DNA of 64,000 nucleotides from Dendrophyllia cribrosa (GCA_024195265.1 JAJLRJ010000010.1:37358709-37422708), one strand, 5' to 3'. Positions 1-10,300 are shown, counted from the stretch's first letter. The notes: a model not told the origin generated them from the sequence alone. A program made the numbers and translations.

Positions 1-2
1 CA

Positions 3-86
3 CAGCCCGACTCACATCACGTAAACAAGGCACTCATTGCTGTGGGTGCGCTTGCTTTGGCAGGCATTTTCGTTTGGTTAAGATAA
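3..86 (+). CDS. C-terminal fragment of a small membrane protein of the Polinton
   Basis: An open frame enters from the left edge and ends at TAA 84-86. Its last residues form a hydrophobic helix rich in Ala, Leu, Gly and Ile, followed by a Trp-Leu-Arg end, which suggests a C-terminal membrane anchor. It converges on the leftward gene whose stop is at 91, leaving four bases between the two stops. The N-terminal part is outside the window, so function cannot be assigned. Confidence 0.5.
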   Translation, partial: QPDSHHVNKALIAVGALALAGIFVWLR

Positions 87-90
87 GTGT

Positions 91-1567
91 TCAAGACTTC
101 GCACGCTTGGTGATCCTTTCAACAAGGAAGGCCACCACGGCAAGGATGAGCAGCCAGGCGTGTTCACCCAGAAAGGAAATGACCGACCCAGCCGCTTTGA
201 AGATGAAGCTCACAATTGAGCCAATGAGGCCAGGCAGGGCGTTGGCTGCCTTTTTGCCAAGCTCTTTAAGCCCATTTCCAATAGCCTTGGTGGCCTTTGC
301 CAGGCCGTTCAAGGTGGCGAGTACCACGGCGCTTATGGTGATGCCAGCTGCCAGAACAATCGCTTGCAGGGTCCATCCGTATTTCTTGAAGATTTCTCTG
401 ACCCTCTCTCTCAAAGACATGCTCCTTTCCCGCACCTCAATTTCTGTTTTGAGCCTTGCTAGCTCTTCTTCTCGCTCAGCAACCCGGGCTTCCGCGGCTT
501 CTCTTTCAGAGGGAGAAGTGTTCTCATCCTCAATCACGCGCTTGTCTTCAGCGTTCTGTCGTTCAAGCTCTTCTTTGTTCTGTTTCAGTTCGTCCAGTAG
601 TTTTACGGCGTCCTTTTTTGCTTTAAGTTCCTCCAAGCGGCCGGTTAAACCCCTTTCGTCAAGTTTGAGTTTGTCGATGTCTTTTTGTAGTTTGCCTGCT
701 TGTTGAGCAGCTTTTTGCACCTTTCCAAAGTCTTTTCATTTAGCTTGATGCTCAGCTTCAAGAGCTCTCTTTTCATCTTTCAGTCTTTGTATTGCCTCCG
801 TATCCAGTGGCCCATGTGCATCTTCCATCTCTTGAATCCGGTCATCAGCCTCTTTGATTCTATTTCTGATGGCACCCATGTCGTGGCGAAGTTTTTGTTT
901 CTCAGCAGCCTTTTGTTCCAGTTGTTGTTTTTGCCTTTCTTTTGCTTCCAGTTCTTTTTGATTTGCTTCAAATGCAGCATTTGTTTCATTGAGCTCTTCA
1001 TCCACAGACTTTCCGAGAGCAGCTTTGATCTCTTTGGGAAGAGAAGCGTTGAGAGTCTTTTCGAAAGCCCCACGGCTTTTTGTGTAAAGAGGATACCATT
1101 TGTCTCTAGTATGATATTTTACCTCGATGATGGCCCCACCTGATTTTGGTTTCGGCTCGTACCGAAAATTAAGTTGATTTCTGTCTGCGCTGGTAAACTC
1201 TTCCTTAACCTCGTCAAAGGCCATATCATCCGCGGTTATCACCCGCTGGCCTTGAGTTTGCCTCTGTAATGAAAGAGGTTTCTTCAGTGCGGGAGCCTTG
1301 TTGTTCTGGGGGCAACCTTGTTCTTGTGGCCAAAGGCGCTTGTTCGCTAGCCGGGGTGGAAGCAGAACCTGGTTCAAAGGGTTGCGTGGTGTTGGGGCCT
1401 GTGTCTTGGTCCTGGGGCCATCGCCGTTTGGCTTCTTCTGTCATTTGTTTCTACTCTTTGTCTATAACAGGATCACCCCATGGATTGTCATCGCCAACAT
1501 CGTCATCCCCTGTGTCTGGGTAGAGAGGGGTTTCCTCAGTTGCATCGGTTGGATAAATATCAGTCAT
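91..1567 (-). pseudogene. Polinton coiled-coil membrane protein gene, broken
   Basis: The gene appears to start at ATG 1567, which reads into an acidic N-terminus (MTDIYPTDAT...). It meets an in-frame TAG after about 38 codons, continues in the same frame from about 1450 to 1226, changes frame between about 1226 and 1377, then meets an in-frame TGA at 736-738. The same frame continues to a stop at 91. Parts in order are an acidic Pro/Gln-rich head, a compact segment, a long Glu/Lys/Gln-rich coiled coil (about 1040-440), and two hydrophobic segments near the C-terminus. Unbroken it would be near 490 residues. I do not recognise the family; a virion or membrane structural protein is an inference. 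Confidence 0.6.
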
Positions 1568-1609
1568 GATGATATATAAATATAAATTTTAAAAACACAA
1601 ATATATGCC
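1568..1609. promoter_or_regulatory. 42-bp divergent promoter between two Polinton genes
   Basis: Only 42 bases separate the leftward ATG (1567) from the rightward ATG (1610). The stretch is almost pure A/T with a TATATAT box facing each gene, one a few bases from the leftward start and ATATAT at 1601-1606 for the rightward start. It is therefore a candidate bidirectional promoter. Confidence 0.6.
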
Positions 1610-2850
1610 ATGGCTGTGCAACCGAATCTACTTTCATCTCACAGTGAAAAGACATTGGGCGCCATGAAGGCAGAGCGAACCGTCAAGCGCATGACATTCA
1701 ACCCATCTGAGGCCAATCCCGACGAAACACTGTACGTCTCGGTGCCCAAGCTGGGCGAGCACGATGTCATTGTGTCCGGCTCACTTGCACTGGTGTTTAA
1801 CATCAATCTCCGGGGCCTCGCTAACAACTATCTCGTGCAAAATGTTTCTCGGGCCCTGGTGACAGGTTCGTTGTAAAGTTTGCCGCCACCACTGTCCAGG
1901 ACACGGTTGGGTACGACATCTACAAGATCTTGGAAGACCTATTCGAATCAACCGATGAGCGGGAAAATATGCTTATGGAGGGCATCCAGAGTGTGGATTT
2001 GTGTAAGATTCGCTCTGGTGCTGGCGACAAGAAGACCTCAGGCGTGGATGCGGAAACCAAGCTGGAGACAATATACAAGAATAAGTATCGCATCAAACTG
2101 GATCACCAAATCTTAACTGATCACGGAATCATATACCCTCAAGCGTTATATAACGATCTGGTCTTCGAACTAACCCTCGCCCCCGCAACCAAGTTGTCCT
2201 GGCTCAGACAAAGCAAGCTCGTGTACAAGCTGGAAAACATCCAGCTGGAGTATGAGACGATCAGAAGTAAGGAGCTGGCCGACGAAGCAACAAGCTCTTA
2301 CACTAGCGGTAAGGAGTTCGCTTATGACCTCGTAATGCGAGATCGGGTGCATCCCTTCACAAAAGGTGGTGACACTCGGCTGAACCTTCGGGTTAACCCA
2401 CAGCGCAAATCTCTCAAGGGCATCCTCTTGCTGTTCATCGACCCCTACACAGCTGGTCAAAGGGACTCTGAGAACTATTTCAACCCCGACATCACCAAAG
2501 TGAAGGTCACAGTCAATGGTGTTCCAAACAGGATCTACAACGACGGCATCAGTGGTACTGACATGTGGAATGAAATCTTCCGATACTTCAAGCCACACGC
2601 GCGGCAGGCCTAACATGAACTTGACAAATATCTCACAGGCAACAAGTTTGGGCTCTGGATTGACTTGCGGTCCATGGCTGACACATCCCTGCACGGCAAC
2701 GGCCAACGGCTCGTCAACACACAGGATGGTGTGCAACTCGAGATCGAACGAAACGGCACAGGATCGGGAAACGCACTCTGCCACATCTTCACCATCTCAG
2801 ACTCACAGATGAACATCATGGACAAGCAGCTGCATTCTGTACAGTACTAG
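1610..2850 (+). pseudogene. Polinton major-capsid-like protein gene, broken
   Basis: Three collinear pieces make up one gene. 1610-1876 runs into a premature stop, the frame changes near 1865-1877, the second piece runs to an in-frame TAA at 2611-2613, and the same frame continues to TAG 2848-2850. Unbroken length is about 410 residues. The region is beta-rich with many short hydrophobic strands, lacks membrane helices, and lies directly before the packaging ATPase, as double-jelly-roll capsid genes often do. The capsid assignment rests on position, composition and resemblance to cnidarian Polinton proteins, not on a fold search. Confidence 0.65.
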
Positions 2851-2881
2851 GTAAACGCACAACACACGCATACGCACATAT

Positions 2882-2890
2882 TATATACCC
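2882..2890 (+). promoter_or_regulatory. TATA-like box before the packaging ATPase
   Basis: TATATACCC ends ten bases before ATG 2900. The same motif precedes most other genes of the element. Confidence 0.55.
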
Positions 2891-2899
2891 ACCAGCCCC

Positions 2900-3656
2900 A
2901 TGGCCACAAACAAGATCAACTTCTATGCCAAGCCGGCTCCCCTGCCATCCACCGGACCATTATCACACAATGAAATACAAAGACTTCTGGCAAAGGCCCC
3001 CTCCCCACCAACACATGAACCAATTGTTTGCAAACCAACTAATATAGGTGTTGGTTATGGACCCAAGAAAGCTGCCATTCAACACACTAATCGTGGGCCC
3101 CACTAACTCTGGCAAGACACAGTATCTTCTAAACCAACTGCGTGGCCCCTTTAGGGGTTGTTTTGACTTCATCGTTTTATTCTGCCCCACATTTGTCAAG
3201 AACAAGACATACGATGGCTTCGTGGACCGCGATCCGCACATCTTCGTGATTGTCTGCCAACAGCATGAGATTGAAGACTGGTTGAAGCTGGCGAGCTTCT
3301 TTTTCACATGCACCAACACTTTATTCATTCTCGATGACTGCGCCGCCTCCAAAGATGTCAAAGGCCGCACGAGTCAGCTGGTCAATCTGGGGTTCAGCGC
3401 AAGGCATGACGGCATATCCGTGTGGGTCTTGACTCATCAGATCACCAGCATTGCCAAGCCATATCGTGATAACATTGCAGTGATCGTGCTCTTTTACACG
3501 CCCTCCAGCAAGACAACTAAGGCCATCTTCGAAGACTATGCCGGCGAGCTCTCCCATGAGGAGTACAAAGAGCTTATTGCAAGGCTCAAATCCCGCAAGT
3601 TCTCCCACCTGGTTTTTTCTTTGAGGCACCCGTATGGAATTGAGTACAAGGTTTAA
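2900..3656 (+). CDS. Polinton DNA packaging ATPase (FtsK/HerA-type), frameshift near N-terminus
   Basis: This ATPase would drive genome packaging into the capsid. Walker A is GPTNSGKT, Walker B is TLFILDD, and a Thr-His-Gln sensor-like segment follows (VLTHQ). The catalytic part is open from about 3048 to 3656. The likely true start at 2900 gives a Pro-rich leader of about 50 residues in another frame, so a single frameshift lies at about 3045-3060. Alternatively, translation could begin at ATG 3057, just before the Walker A strand. Intact length would be about 250 residues, normal for this family. It follows the capsid-like gene. Confidence 0.85.
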
Positions 3657-3700
3657 ACCCAGTACACTAATATACAGCCACACAAATATATACAGTACAC

Positions 3701-3710
3701 ATATATATAC
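3701..3710 (+). promoter_or_regulatory. TATA-like box
   Basis: ATATATATAC ends five bases before ATG 3716. A nearer ATG at 3711 is followed immediately by a stop, so 3716 is the likely start. Confidence 0.5.
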
Positions 3711-3715
3711 ATGCC

Positions 3716-3955
3716 ATGAATGCGCCAACCAGTCTACACAAGCTCACTGTGCTTTCACAGCTTTTGGATGAATTGCACAAACACACACTTGATGCGCAAA
3801 ACAAAATTATCAAAGCCGCTGGTGAGGAAGATCTGCGCCTCATGCTTCTCAACAGATATCCATTGCGGTTGAATTCTATGCCAGACACCATGGCTGGGCT
3901 TATACGTGAGCTTGAAACCCTTTTGCCCGACATCAAGAGAATTATTGAAAAATAA
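3716..3955 (+). CDS. Small helical Polinton protein, 79 aa, intact
   Basis: An intact short gene whose product is predicted to be all-helical (MNAPTSLHKL...IKRIIEK) with heptad-like leucines and no membrane segment. The stop TAA (3953-3955) lies inside an AATAAA at 3951-3956, and the TATA-like box of the next gene follows within ten bases. I do not recognise a family. Position between the ATPase and membrane-type genes suggests a small structural or scaffolding protein, which is inference only. Confidence 0.7.
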   Translation: MNAPTSLHKLTVLSQLLDELHKHTLDAQNKIIKAAGEEDLRLMLLNRYPLRLNSMPDTMAGLIRELETLLPDIKRIIEK

Positions 3956-3972
3956 AAACACATATATATACC
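3951..3972 (+). promoter_or_regulatory. Fused AATAAA and TATA-like box
   Basis: AATAAA (3951-3956) overlaps the stop of the upstream gene. CATATATATACC follows directly and the next ATG is at 3976. One 25-base module thus appears to end one transcript and start the next. Confidence 0.6.
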
Positions 3973-3975
3973 CTG

Positions 3976-4600
3976 ATGATGGCAGAAGCAGCTGAAGACC
4001 AGGTCGCCTTGAACGAAGTAATGCAGATGCTGGAGGCCACCCCTGAAACCACACCTCCCACAGGGATAGTTGGTGACAATGGCATTCCTGCCAAACGTGA
4101 GACGCTGGCAATCCTTGTTTCAACTGGCAAGGCCAAAGAAGCTATCGGCGTGCAGCTCACACACGATCATGTCAAGCGGTTGTCAGACAAGGACGTTGAC
4201 AAGTACTGCAAAACGTACGAGGCCTACATAGGTAACAAGACAACCGAATCCCTAATTGATTCCGCTATCATGCTCGCGTCCAAAGGCGTTGGTATGGTGG
4301 TCCCGATTGAGGATGTTAAGAAGTTTCAGCAAGAACTCAAGAACGACTACATCATCAACCAGGAGCTGACAAATCTTGCTGGAGGTCTTGCCATGCGGAC
4401 GATGGCTGGCGCTTGCCAATGCTGCTCTCATCACAACAAAACACAACAAGTTTGAACGAGAGCCTGATCACAAGCCTGATTTGATAGAATTGGAAGCTCA
4501 ACCCCAACCCACACATCCAACCAGAGACAGTGAAGGCTACCCACTTGAGGGCTTTGATGAAGTTGGGCTGGGACCTGGGGTGATCTCGCAGGAACCTTGA
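3976..4600 (+). pseudogene. Polinton protein of unknown function with late frameshift
   Basis: ATG 3976 (a second Met follows at 3979) opens about 140 residues with a Pro/Thr-rich stretch near residues 20-35 and a helical middle. Near 4390-4405 the frame changes. The current frame ends in a Cys/His-rich tail at 4455, whereas the overlapping frame (to 4600) gives a plausible hydrophobic segment and an acidic, Pro-rich tail. The second reading is more protein-like, so I infer one lost or gained base. No family recognised. Confidence 0.5.
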
Positions 4601-4632
4601 AGGAACCTGGCTGGAACCTGACAGCAACCTGT

Positions 4633-4676
4633 CAGCACACTTATCACATCTTGTCAGCACACTTATCACATCTTGT
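4633..4676 (+). repeat. Two tandem copies of a 22-base unit in a Polinton spacer
   Basis: The unit TCAGCACACTTATCACATCT and two more bases occurs twice in direct succession in the short spacer before the next TATA-like box. Confidence 0.6.
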
Positions 4677-4679
4677 AAA

Positions 4680-4703
4680 AATAAAAACTCACATATATAT
4701 ACC
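4680..4703 (+). promoter_or_regulatory. Fused AATAAA and TATA-like box
   Basis: AATAAA at 4680-4685 is followed by ATATATATACCC at 4693-4704, with ATG at 4708. Confidence 0.6.
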
Positions 4704-4707
4704 CACT

Positions 4708-5190
4708 ATGGCCACACCACTCGAGACGATCCCTGAAGAAACTCAAACTCCAACTCCAACTCCAACACCTGCACGTGTTACCTCAGAGGCCCCAAAAACA
4801 AAGCCTGCAACAGAAAAGAACCCCGGCCGCGTTGCTTCTGGCAAAAGGCTAGCAGAACGCAACCGCCTGGCCCGTGAAGCAAAGAAAAAGGCCGAATCAC
4901 AAAAGCCTGCACCCTCAACAAGCGGCACAACAAGTGACGCAACAAGTGGTGCAACAAGTGACACAACAAGTGACAGCAACAGCAACTCAATCTTTTATAT
5001 TCTGGGGTTTGGAGGGTTGGCTGTCTCTCTTGCTGGTGTTTATTACCAACGCGAAGCCATAATGCAAAGGCTTGGACGCAAATCTAACACACCAGCAAAC
5101 ACACCACCACCAGCCACACCACTAGCAACACCCGCTGCACCACCCCCATCTCGAATTCCGGTAAGACAAGGAATTAAAAAAATGGAATAA
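4708..5190 (+). CDS. Single-span membrane protein with Pro/Thr-rich ends, 160 aa
   Basis: ATG 4708 is chosen because it lies directly after the TATA-like box. The frame is open upstream to 4597 but without that context. The product has a (Thr-Pro)n stretch near residues 12-22, a basic Lys/Arg/Ala region, Ser/Thr repeats (residues about 70-95), one membrane span (SIFYILGFGGLAVSLAGVYY, residues about 95-115) and a Pro/Ala-rich tail. This resembles small virion membrane or mucin-like proteins of large DNA viruses in layout only. The stop overlaps AATAAA at 5186-5191. Confidence 0.7.
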   Translation: MATPLETIPEETQTPTPTPTPARVTSEAPKTKPATEKNPGRVASGKRLAERNRLAREAKKKAESQKPAPSTSGTTSDATSGATSDTTSDSNSNSIFYILGFGGLAVSLAGVYYQREAIMQRLGRKSNTPANTPPPATPLATPAAPPPSRIPVRQGIKKME

Positions 5191-5193
5191 AAA

Positions 5194-5212
5194 AATAAAA
5201 ATCATATGTATA
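5194..5212 (+). promoter_or_regulatory. AATAAA plus variant TATA-like box
   Basis: AATAAA at 5194-5199 is followed by CATATGTATA at 5203-5212 and ATG 5219. The central ATAT of the other boxes is replaced by ATGT. Confidence 0.55.
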
Positions 5213-5218
5213 GTGGCC

Positions 5219-5605
5219 ATGAATCTTTTCCAGGCTTTGGTGAATTCTGCTGCAGTCGTAGGCGCGCTTTTTTTATTGACTGAATTAAACGTGAACGCCT
5301 TTGAAGCAGTTTACTTCTTGTTAAGGAACAGGCACAACGAGCCCGAGCCTGAGGCCGAGCCTGAGGCCGAGCCTGAGTCCAAGCATGAGGACCTAGATGT
5401 CCTATGGACTCGAGAGTACAAGGCCGATGCCCTAGAGGCCGAGGCCCGAGTCCTCTATGACAAGGCCCGAGGGTATGAGGGTCAACACAGCTATGTAATA
5501 GCCCAAGGCTACTATAACGAGGCCCAAGACCTCTATGACAAGGCCAGAGTCCTATATGACGAGGCCCGAGTCCTCCATGACGAGGGCCTAAAGGGCGCGG
5601 TTTGA
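5219..5605 (+). CDS. Membrane-anchored acidic repeat protein, 128 aa
   Basis: ATG 5219 follows the TATA-like box. An N-terminal hydrophobic helix (VNSAAVVGALFLLTELNV) could be a signal or anchor. It is followed by a Glu-Pro-Glu-Ala repeat (residues about 42-53), then an Ala/Glu/Tyr-rich helical region in which an A-R-V-L-Y-D-[KE]-A-R-like unit recurs about four times. The repeats look like recent slippage expansions. No family recognised. Confidence 0.6.
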   Translation: MNLFQALVNSAAVVGALFLLTELNVNAFEAVYFLLRNRHNEPEPEAEPEAEPESKHEDLDVLWTREYKADALEAEARVLYDKARGYEGQHSYVIAQGYYNEAQDLYDKARVLYDEARVLHDEGLKGAV

Positions 5606-5647
5606 GATTGAACGAGACGACAAAGGCACAAAAGGTTCTGTCAGAAA

Positions 5648-5667
5648 AATAAAAAATCATATGCATA
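5648..5667 (+). promoter_or_regulatory. AATAAA plus variant TATA-like box
   Basis: AATAAA at 5648-5653 is followed by CATATGCATA at 5658-5667 and ATG 5681. Confidence 0.5.
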
Positions 5668-5680
5668 CTGCACACAAACC

Positions 5681-6367
5681 ATGTCTGACAACAAGCTTGT
5701 GAAGTCTATCCTCGAAGCCGCAACAATCACTGGCCTTGTCGCTGGCATTGGTTGGATTGGGAAAAAGACCATCAAAGAAAACTTCACTGCCGACCCCAGT
5801 GCAAGCTTTATGAACTACGTCAAGTTCACAGGCGTCATGGCTGGCTGCATTGCGCTGAAGAAATATCTCCAGGACCAGAAAAATCCTCCCAGACAACATG
5901 TAAAAACCATATGTATACACACGGCCACAATGGCTTCGATTGCAATAATGGCCCTTGGCGCTGTTCTTAATGCGGCAGCTTTCACGGGCGGCAATTATCT
6001 CGCGAAATATCTGTCTGGCGATAACGGAAAGGCAGCAATGGATGAGAAAATACGTCACGACAAAGCTCTTGAACAATACCAAGCGGCTTACGCCAAATAC
6101 CAGAAGGACCGCACCAAGCTCCTCGACTGGATTGCAGCCAACAATCGGATTAAACACCAAGCTAGCAAAAACTTCCAAACCACCGACCAAGCCCTGGTCT
6201 TGTATAATCAGATGCACCAAACACAACCAGATAAACAAATCAAAGACTACAAAGAGCCTCAGTTCTCGGACTTCTACAAGCCCAGACCACAACAGCAGAA
6301 TGGTGAACTTGTGTTCATTGGAGGCACCCTGCTTGCAGGTGGGTATGCGGCTTATCGCTTTCTGTAA
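5681..6367 (+). CDS. Two Polinton membrane-protein genes apparently fused into one 228-aa frame
   Basis: The open frame starts at ATG 5681 and codes for an N-terminal part with two hydrophobic segments (residues about 12-28 and 45-60). At 5908-5918 there is another TATA-like box (CATATGTATAC), 11 bases before an in-frame ATG at 5930. That ATG begins a second unit with a hydrophobic N-terminus, a helical Lys/Gln-rich middle and a C-terminal hydrophobic helix (LVFIGGTLLAGGYAAYRFL). The intact internal box suggests two separate ancestral genes whose separating stop was lost. Neither half is a family I recognise. Confidence 0.6.
   Translation: MSDNKLVKSILEAATITGLVAGIGWIGKKTIKENFTADPSASFMNYVKFTGVMAGCIALKKYLQDQKNPPRQHVKTICIHTATMASIAIMALGAVLNAAAFTGGNYLAKYLSGDNGKAAMDEKIRHDKALEQYQAAYAKYQKDRTKLLDWIAANNRIKHQASKNFQTTDQALVLYNQMHQTQPDKQIKDYKEPQFSDFYKPRPQQQNGELVFIGGTLLAGGYAAYRFL
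5908..5918 (+). promoter_or_regulatory. Internal TATA-like box inside an open frame
   Basis: CATATGTATAC lies inside the 5681-6367 frame, 11 bases before ATG 5930, and matches the box found before the neighbouring genes. Confidence 0.5.
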
Positions 6368-6383
6368 ACAAAACAACACAATA

Positions 6384-6395
6384 CATGTATATACC
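6384..6395 (+). promoter_or_regulatory. TATA-like box before the integrase
   Basis: CATGTATATACC ends 13 bases before ATG 6409. Confidence 0.5.
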
Positions 6396-6408
6396 ACACG
6401 CACCCTCT

Positions 6409-7300
6409 ATGGAGGCGAAACTCTCAAAGATCTATTACAGCCCGAAAGGGTATTGGAAAGGTCTTGCCGCTGTGAAAAAGCTAGCTGCGGCGGCCAAGGT
6501 CTCTGATGATGTCGCAAAGAAATGGCTGGTCAAACAAGCCTTTTGGCAAGTTTACCTCCCAGCGCCACGCCATATCCCCCGGCCCAAGTTTGATGTCTCA
6601 TTACCCAATGCAGTACATCAAGCAGATCTTCTCTTCCTGCCCCACGACAAACTTCCTCATGGGAGAAAGGTTTACAAATACGCATTAACCCTTGTTGATG
6701 TGGCTAGCCGTTACAAAGCAGCAGAGCCCTTAAGAGTTTATGGGGGCTGTGACAAAGACCATGGAAAACAACAAAACGACCATTCGTCGCGGGCGGGTTG
6801 ATATCCACAGAGACCAAGCAATTGTGGAGAGATTCAACCGAACCCTGGCTGAAAGGCTGTTTGGTTATCAGTATGCTGTTGAAATGAATATGCCTTCTGG
6901 CCGTTCGACTGCTTGGGTGAAAAGGCTGCCAGAGGTTGTCTCGGCCTTGAACAATGAAGTAACAAGACTCACTAGCAAGAAGCCTGCGAAAGCGATCAAA
7001 GAGAAAGCAATATCTTCCAAGCCTGCGACTCCATATGCTAGGCCTGTGGGGGTTTATGAGAAGAAGCTCCCTCCCCGGGTGAGTGTGAGATATTTGTACC
7101 AGCCTGGTGAGCTTGAGGGTGGTGGGAGGCGGGCAACTGATCTGATCTGGTCTTTGAAGGTCTACAACGTTGAGAGAGTTGTCACCAAGCCGAATGAGCC
7201 AGTGGTGTATTACCTTTACGATGGGCCCAAGAGAGGGTTTGTTCGTGAGGAGTTGATGGTTGTGCCGCCGGGCACTCAGTTACCACCAGCTGGGCTCTAG
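6409..7300 (+). pseudogene. Polinton retrovirus-like integrase, internal deletion and frameshift
   Basis: The enzyme would insert the element's DNA ends into the genome. ATG 6409 opens an N-terminal part with the first catalytic Asp in HQADLLFL (codon 6624-6626) and the usual ALTLVDVASRY strand. Near 6730-6740 the frame changes. The second frame carries the catalytic Glu in IVERFNRTLAE (codon 6827-6829) and a C-terminal DNA-binding part. Only about 68 codons separate first Asp from Glu, far fewer than normal, and no second Asp motif is seen, so that part has been deleted. The gene converges on the polymerase gene with a six-base gap. Confidence 0.85.
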
Positions 7301-7306
7301 CGCGGG

Positions 7307-10300
7307 TTAGTGTATGTCTTTGTGTCCGTATGCCAGCGTGTGAACACCATCATCCTTGATCCAGCGCTTGGAGTCAAAGGGTGACAGTGTTGTCTTGGTG
7401 ATGTGCTCACCGAAGATTTGGTGGCCTTTGCTTCTGAGCCTGTCCATCCCGTGCTTGAAGGTTCTCCTGTAGAAGAGGGCGTCCTTGTAATTCTGGTGGG
7501 TGATCTCTTACTTTGTGACAACCTTGGTGGTGCCCTTTGCTTTCTTGATGTTTTTGTCGTCATCCAGAAGGATGGAGTACATCTTCGAGCAAAGACACAC
7601 AGTCTCCGAGATCGGCTTACCCGCGCACTCGTCCTTCATCTTGCCGATGACCTTCTTGTTAAGCTGACTGTGCAAGGGATGGTCCTTTGGATAGTCACTT
7701 GTGTCGTAGAGTTCGTCCCGAAGGTTCTCCATGTCTTTGTAGACATCCTCCGTCTTGATCTCGAGGAGTAGGGAGTCTGTGTCTGTGTAGAGTAGGTCTA
7801 CTCGCGGACCATATTTCAGCTTGAGATGGTTGTAATAGAAGTCGTACATCAGTGTTTTGGAGAGATCAAGGATGCACATGCCTGTGTAGACTGGTCTGTT
7901 GAAGAGGATTTTCTCCCTCTGCATCTGGATCCCCGCCGGATTGCTTCCAAAGATCGCTGCTCTAGTAAACAGTGGGCTTGCGATAAGCTTTCTAATCTTG
8001 TCTTGCTCGTGCGGTCGGACAAACTTCATGTCGATTCGATTTCTGAGGTTCTCCATTGTCTTACCGAAGACGGAGTTGTTCATGAGCTTGAAGAAGTTCT
8101 TCTCAAAGTCGGAAGTGGCCTTTTCCTGAGCTCGGTGTTCAGGGAGATGTATGGCTCCATCCACGCCCTCTGCTCAAACTTGAGGATTTTGTGGATTTTC
8201 CTCAACTTCATTCCAAGATCCAGGTACTGCTGGAGTGTCCTGTAATGCAACACGTACCGGGATTTATCGCGTAGTGTAAGGAGCAGCTTCTGTGTCTTGT
8301 CCTCTGGCTGCCCCTGTACCAAGGCCCTTTGATAAGGTGACATCCATTCCTTTGGGACGACTTGCTTTTCTGGGGCTAGAGGATAAGCGTTGTGCTCATC
8401 GTGCAGCTCCTCTGGGTACTCAAGGTCAACCTCGAGGATGTAACCGATCTTTCTGTTTGACCTCCACTTCCTGATCTGGTGAACTGTTGGAAAGACAGGG
8501 CACCATGCGAACTTGCCAACTGGGAGAGGCTGACTCATGGCCCATCCATAGAGATTGTTCGCGTCGAGATACATGATGTAACTTGACTCTTCGTTGGTGT
8601 TGTAGTCGCGAAGATATTTATTGTTGGCCTTGCAGTGGCGCCTGCTCTCCATGGATATACCACCTCGCAAGCCTCTTTCAACAAAGAGGTGCATTGACGT
8701 CTGTGAGCAGCTCCAGGTTGACTCGTATACTTGAGAAGGGCGTCCCAGGAAAGGCCCGGGCTTGTATAGTAGTGTGCCGGGTCAAGCTTGTAGTGGTTCA
8801 GACATGTTTTTCGGAAGTTCTCGAAAACATCAGCCAGAAGAAGCACATCTGTCTCAAGGTAGAGCTCGTGGTAATTTCCAAGCGTCTTGCATCCAAATAC
8901 CTCCCACACTTTTTGCGCGTGGGCGTATTCTTTATCTGAGATGCCTTCCTTCTTGAGCTCGCTGTAGAAGGCATCCTTCGGCGGGAGAGAGATCTCATCT
9001 AATCGAGCCCAAGAGTCCATGTATTCGTATGGGTAAATCCCTTTTTGCAGGAGAAGGCTGCGTTTGGCTTGGTTCTTCTCATGGCTTGCCGTGATTGTGA
9101 AGGACTCTGGCTTGTTTGCTTCAACCAGGGCACTGAGGCTTGACTGCATGAACTGCAAGCTGTCAATGAACCTCAGCTTGTCGAGTGAGAAAGAGATGTA
9201 TTTCTCCATGTTGTTTGGGATGCATTTCAAATCGGAATGCACATCCGCAATTCCACTCATGATGTGGTGTGCATCATAACCCTTCAAGTTGTGAAAGATT
9301 ACCGGGATTATTTCCGTTTTCGGGCTGGTTCGGAAATAGCTGATGTTGCAATCACTGTGAGCCGCAGCCCGATATTTGCCTGTGATGTGGCAATGATCTT
9401 TGACTGCGTCTCGAACAGAGTCTTGGATTACAGACTCCCCACAGAAGAGGCAATCGGCCTGCTCTAATGAATTCTCGGGGGGGGGGCCTGCCTTTGGTTT
9501 CTTGGCCCGATAAATGGAAACGCTTCCAATTCACCATCCTCGCCCTGGATGAAAGTTTTGAATGTCTTTTGGTAACATTTGTTGGTGTGCCGATGAACGA
9601 AGCCCAAATATTCTCCGGTGTTTGGGTCATAGGCCGCAATGGCATCCCTGTGGTTCTCCTTGATGAGAGGCTTGCCACAGATGTGACAATCTGTTGCACG
9701 GTTGAAATCTGCCCAGTCTGCTCTTGTCATGGAGAGTGGTTCCTTGCGTTGCAGCTCGTCTCTGATCTCTCCTTCCAGCTGCTGACGGCTGTTAAGAAAG
9801 AGTGACACCGAGTTCTCTCCTCTGTATAGATAAGGACCCTTTGTCTCTCCATCAGAGCGAACGGCTAACATGCAGAACCCGCAGGGTTTATGCACGGATG
9901 TTTCAGTGGTACTGCTCTGTGATGGGTCTGGTGTGCAACCGTGGACTTTTTCGACTATGCTTTCGAAGTCGGCATAGATAACCCAAGGCTTCTTCATCTG
10001 GTTCTGGAAGTTCTGGAAGTAAAGGAAGTTTTCACCTTCTTTTGGCATTTCAGCTCGTACCGGCCTACCGTTGACTCCCCTGCAGTAGAAGAGATGGTCA
10101 GTAAGAAACCGTTCTGAAGAAAAAGCTTGGAGACACCTGTCACAGTGATGCATACGGCGCCCTACGTTGTACTCACTGTGTAGGAGCCTGCTCATGCTCT
10201 TGATGTAGCAGTAATGCGAGGTGTGCATATCTGTGAGCATCATCAGATTGATCCTTCGCAGATTGGGGTCCTCTAACTCACTGACTCTGATTACAACCAC

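Noticed and set aside
74..706. 210-codon plus-strand Ser-rich frame
   Set aside because: It is the complement of the coiled-coil gene, whose composition and tail are far more protein-like.
720..720. Separate gene starting here with GTG
   Set aside because: It is in the same frame as the upstream segment and separated only by the TGA at 736-738, so it is the tail of one broken gene.
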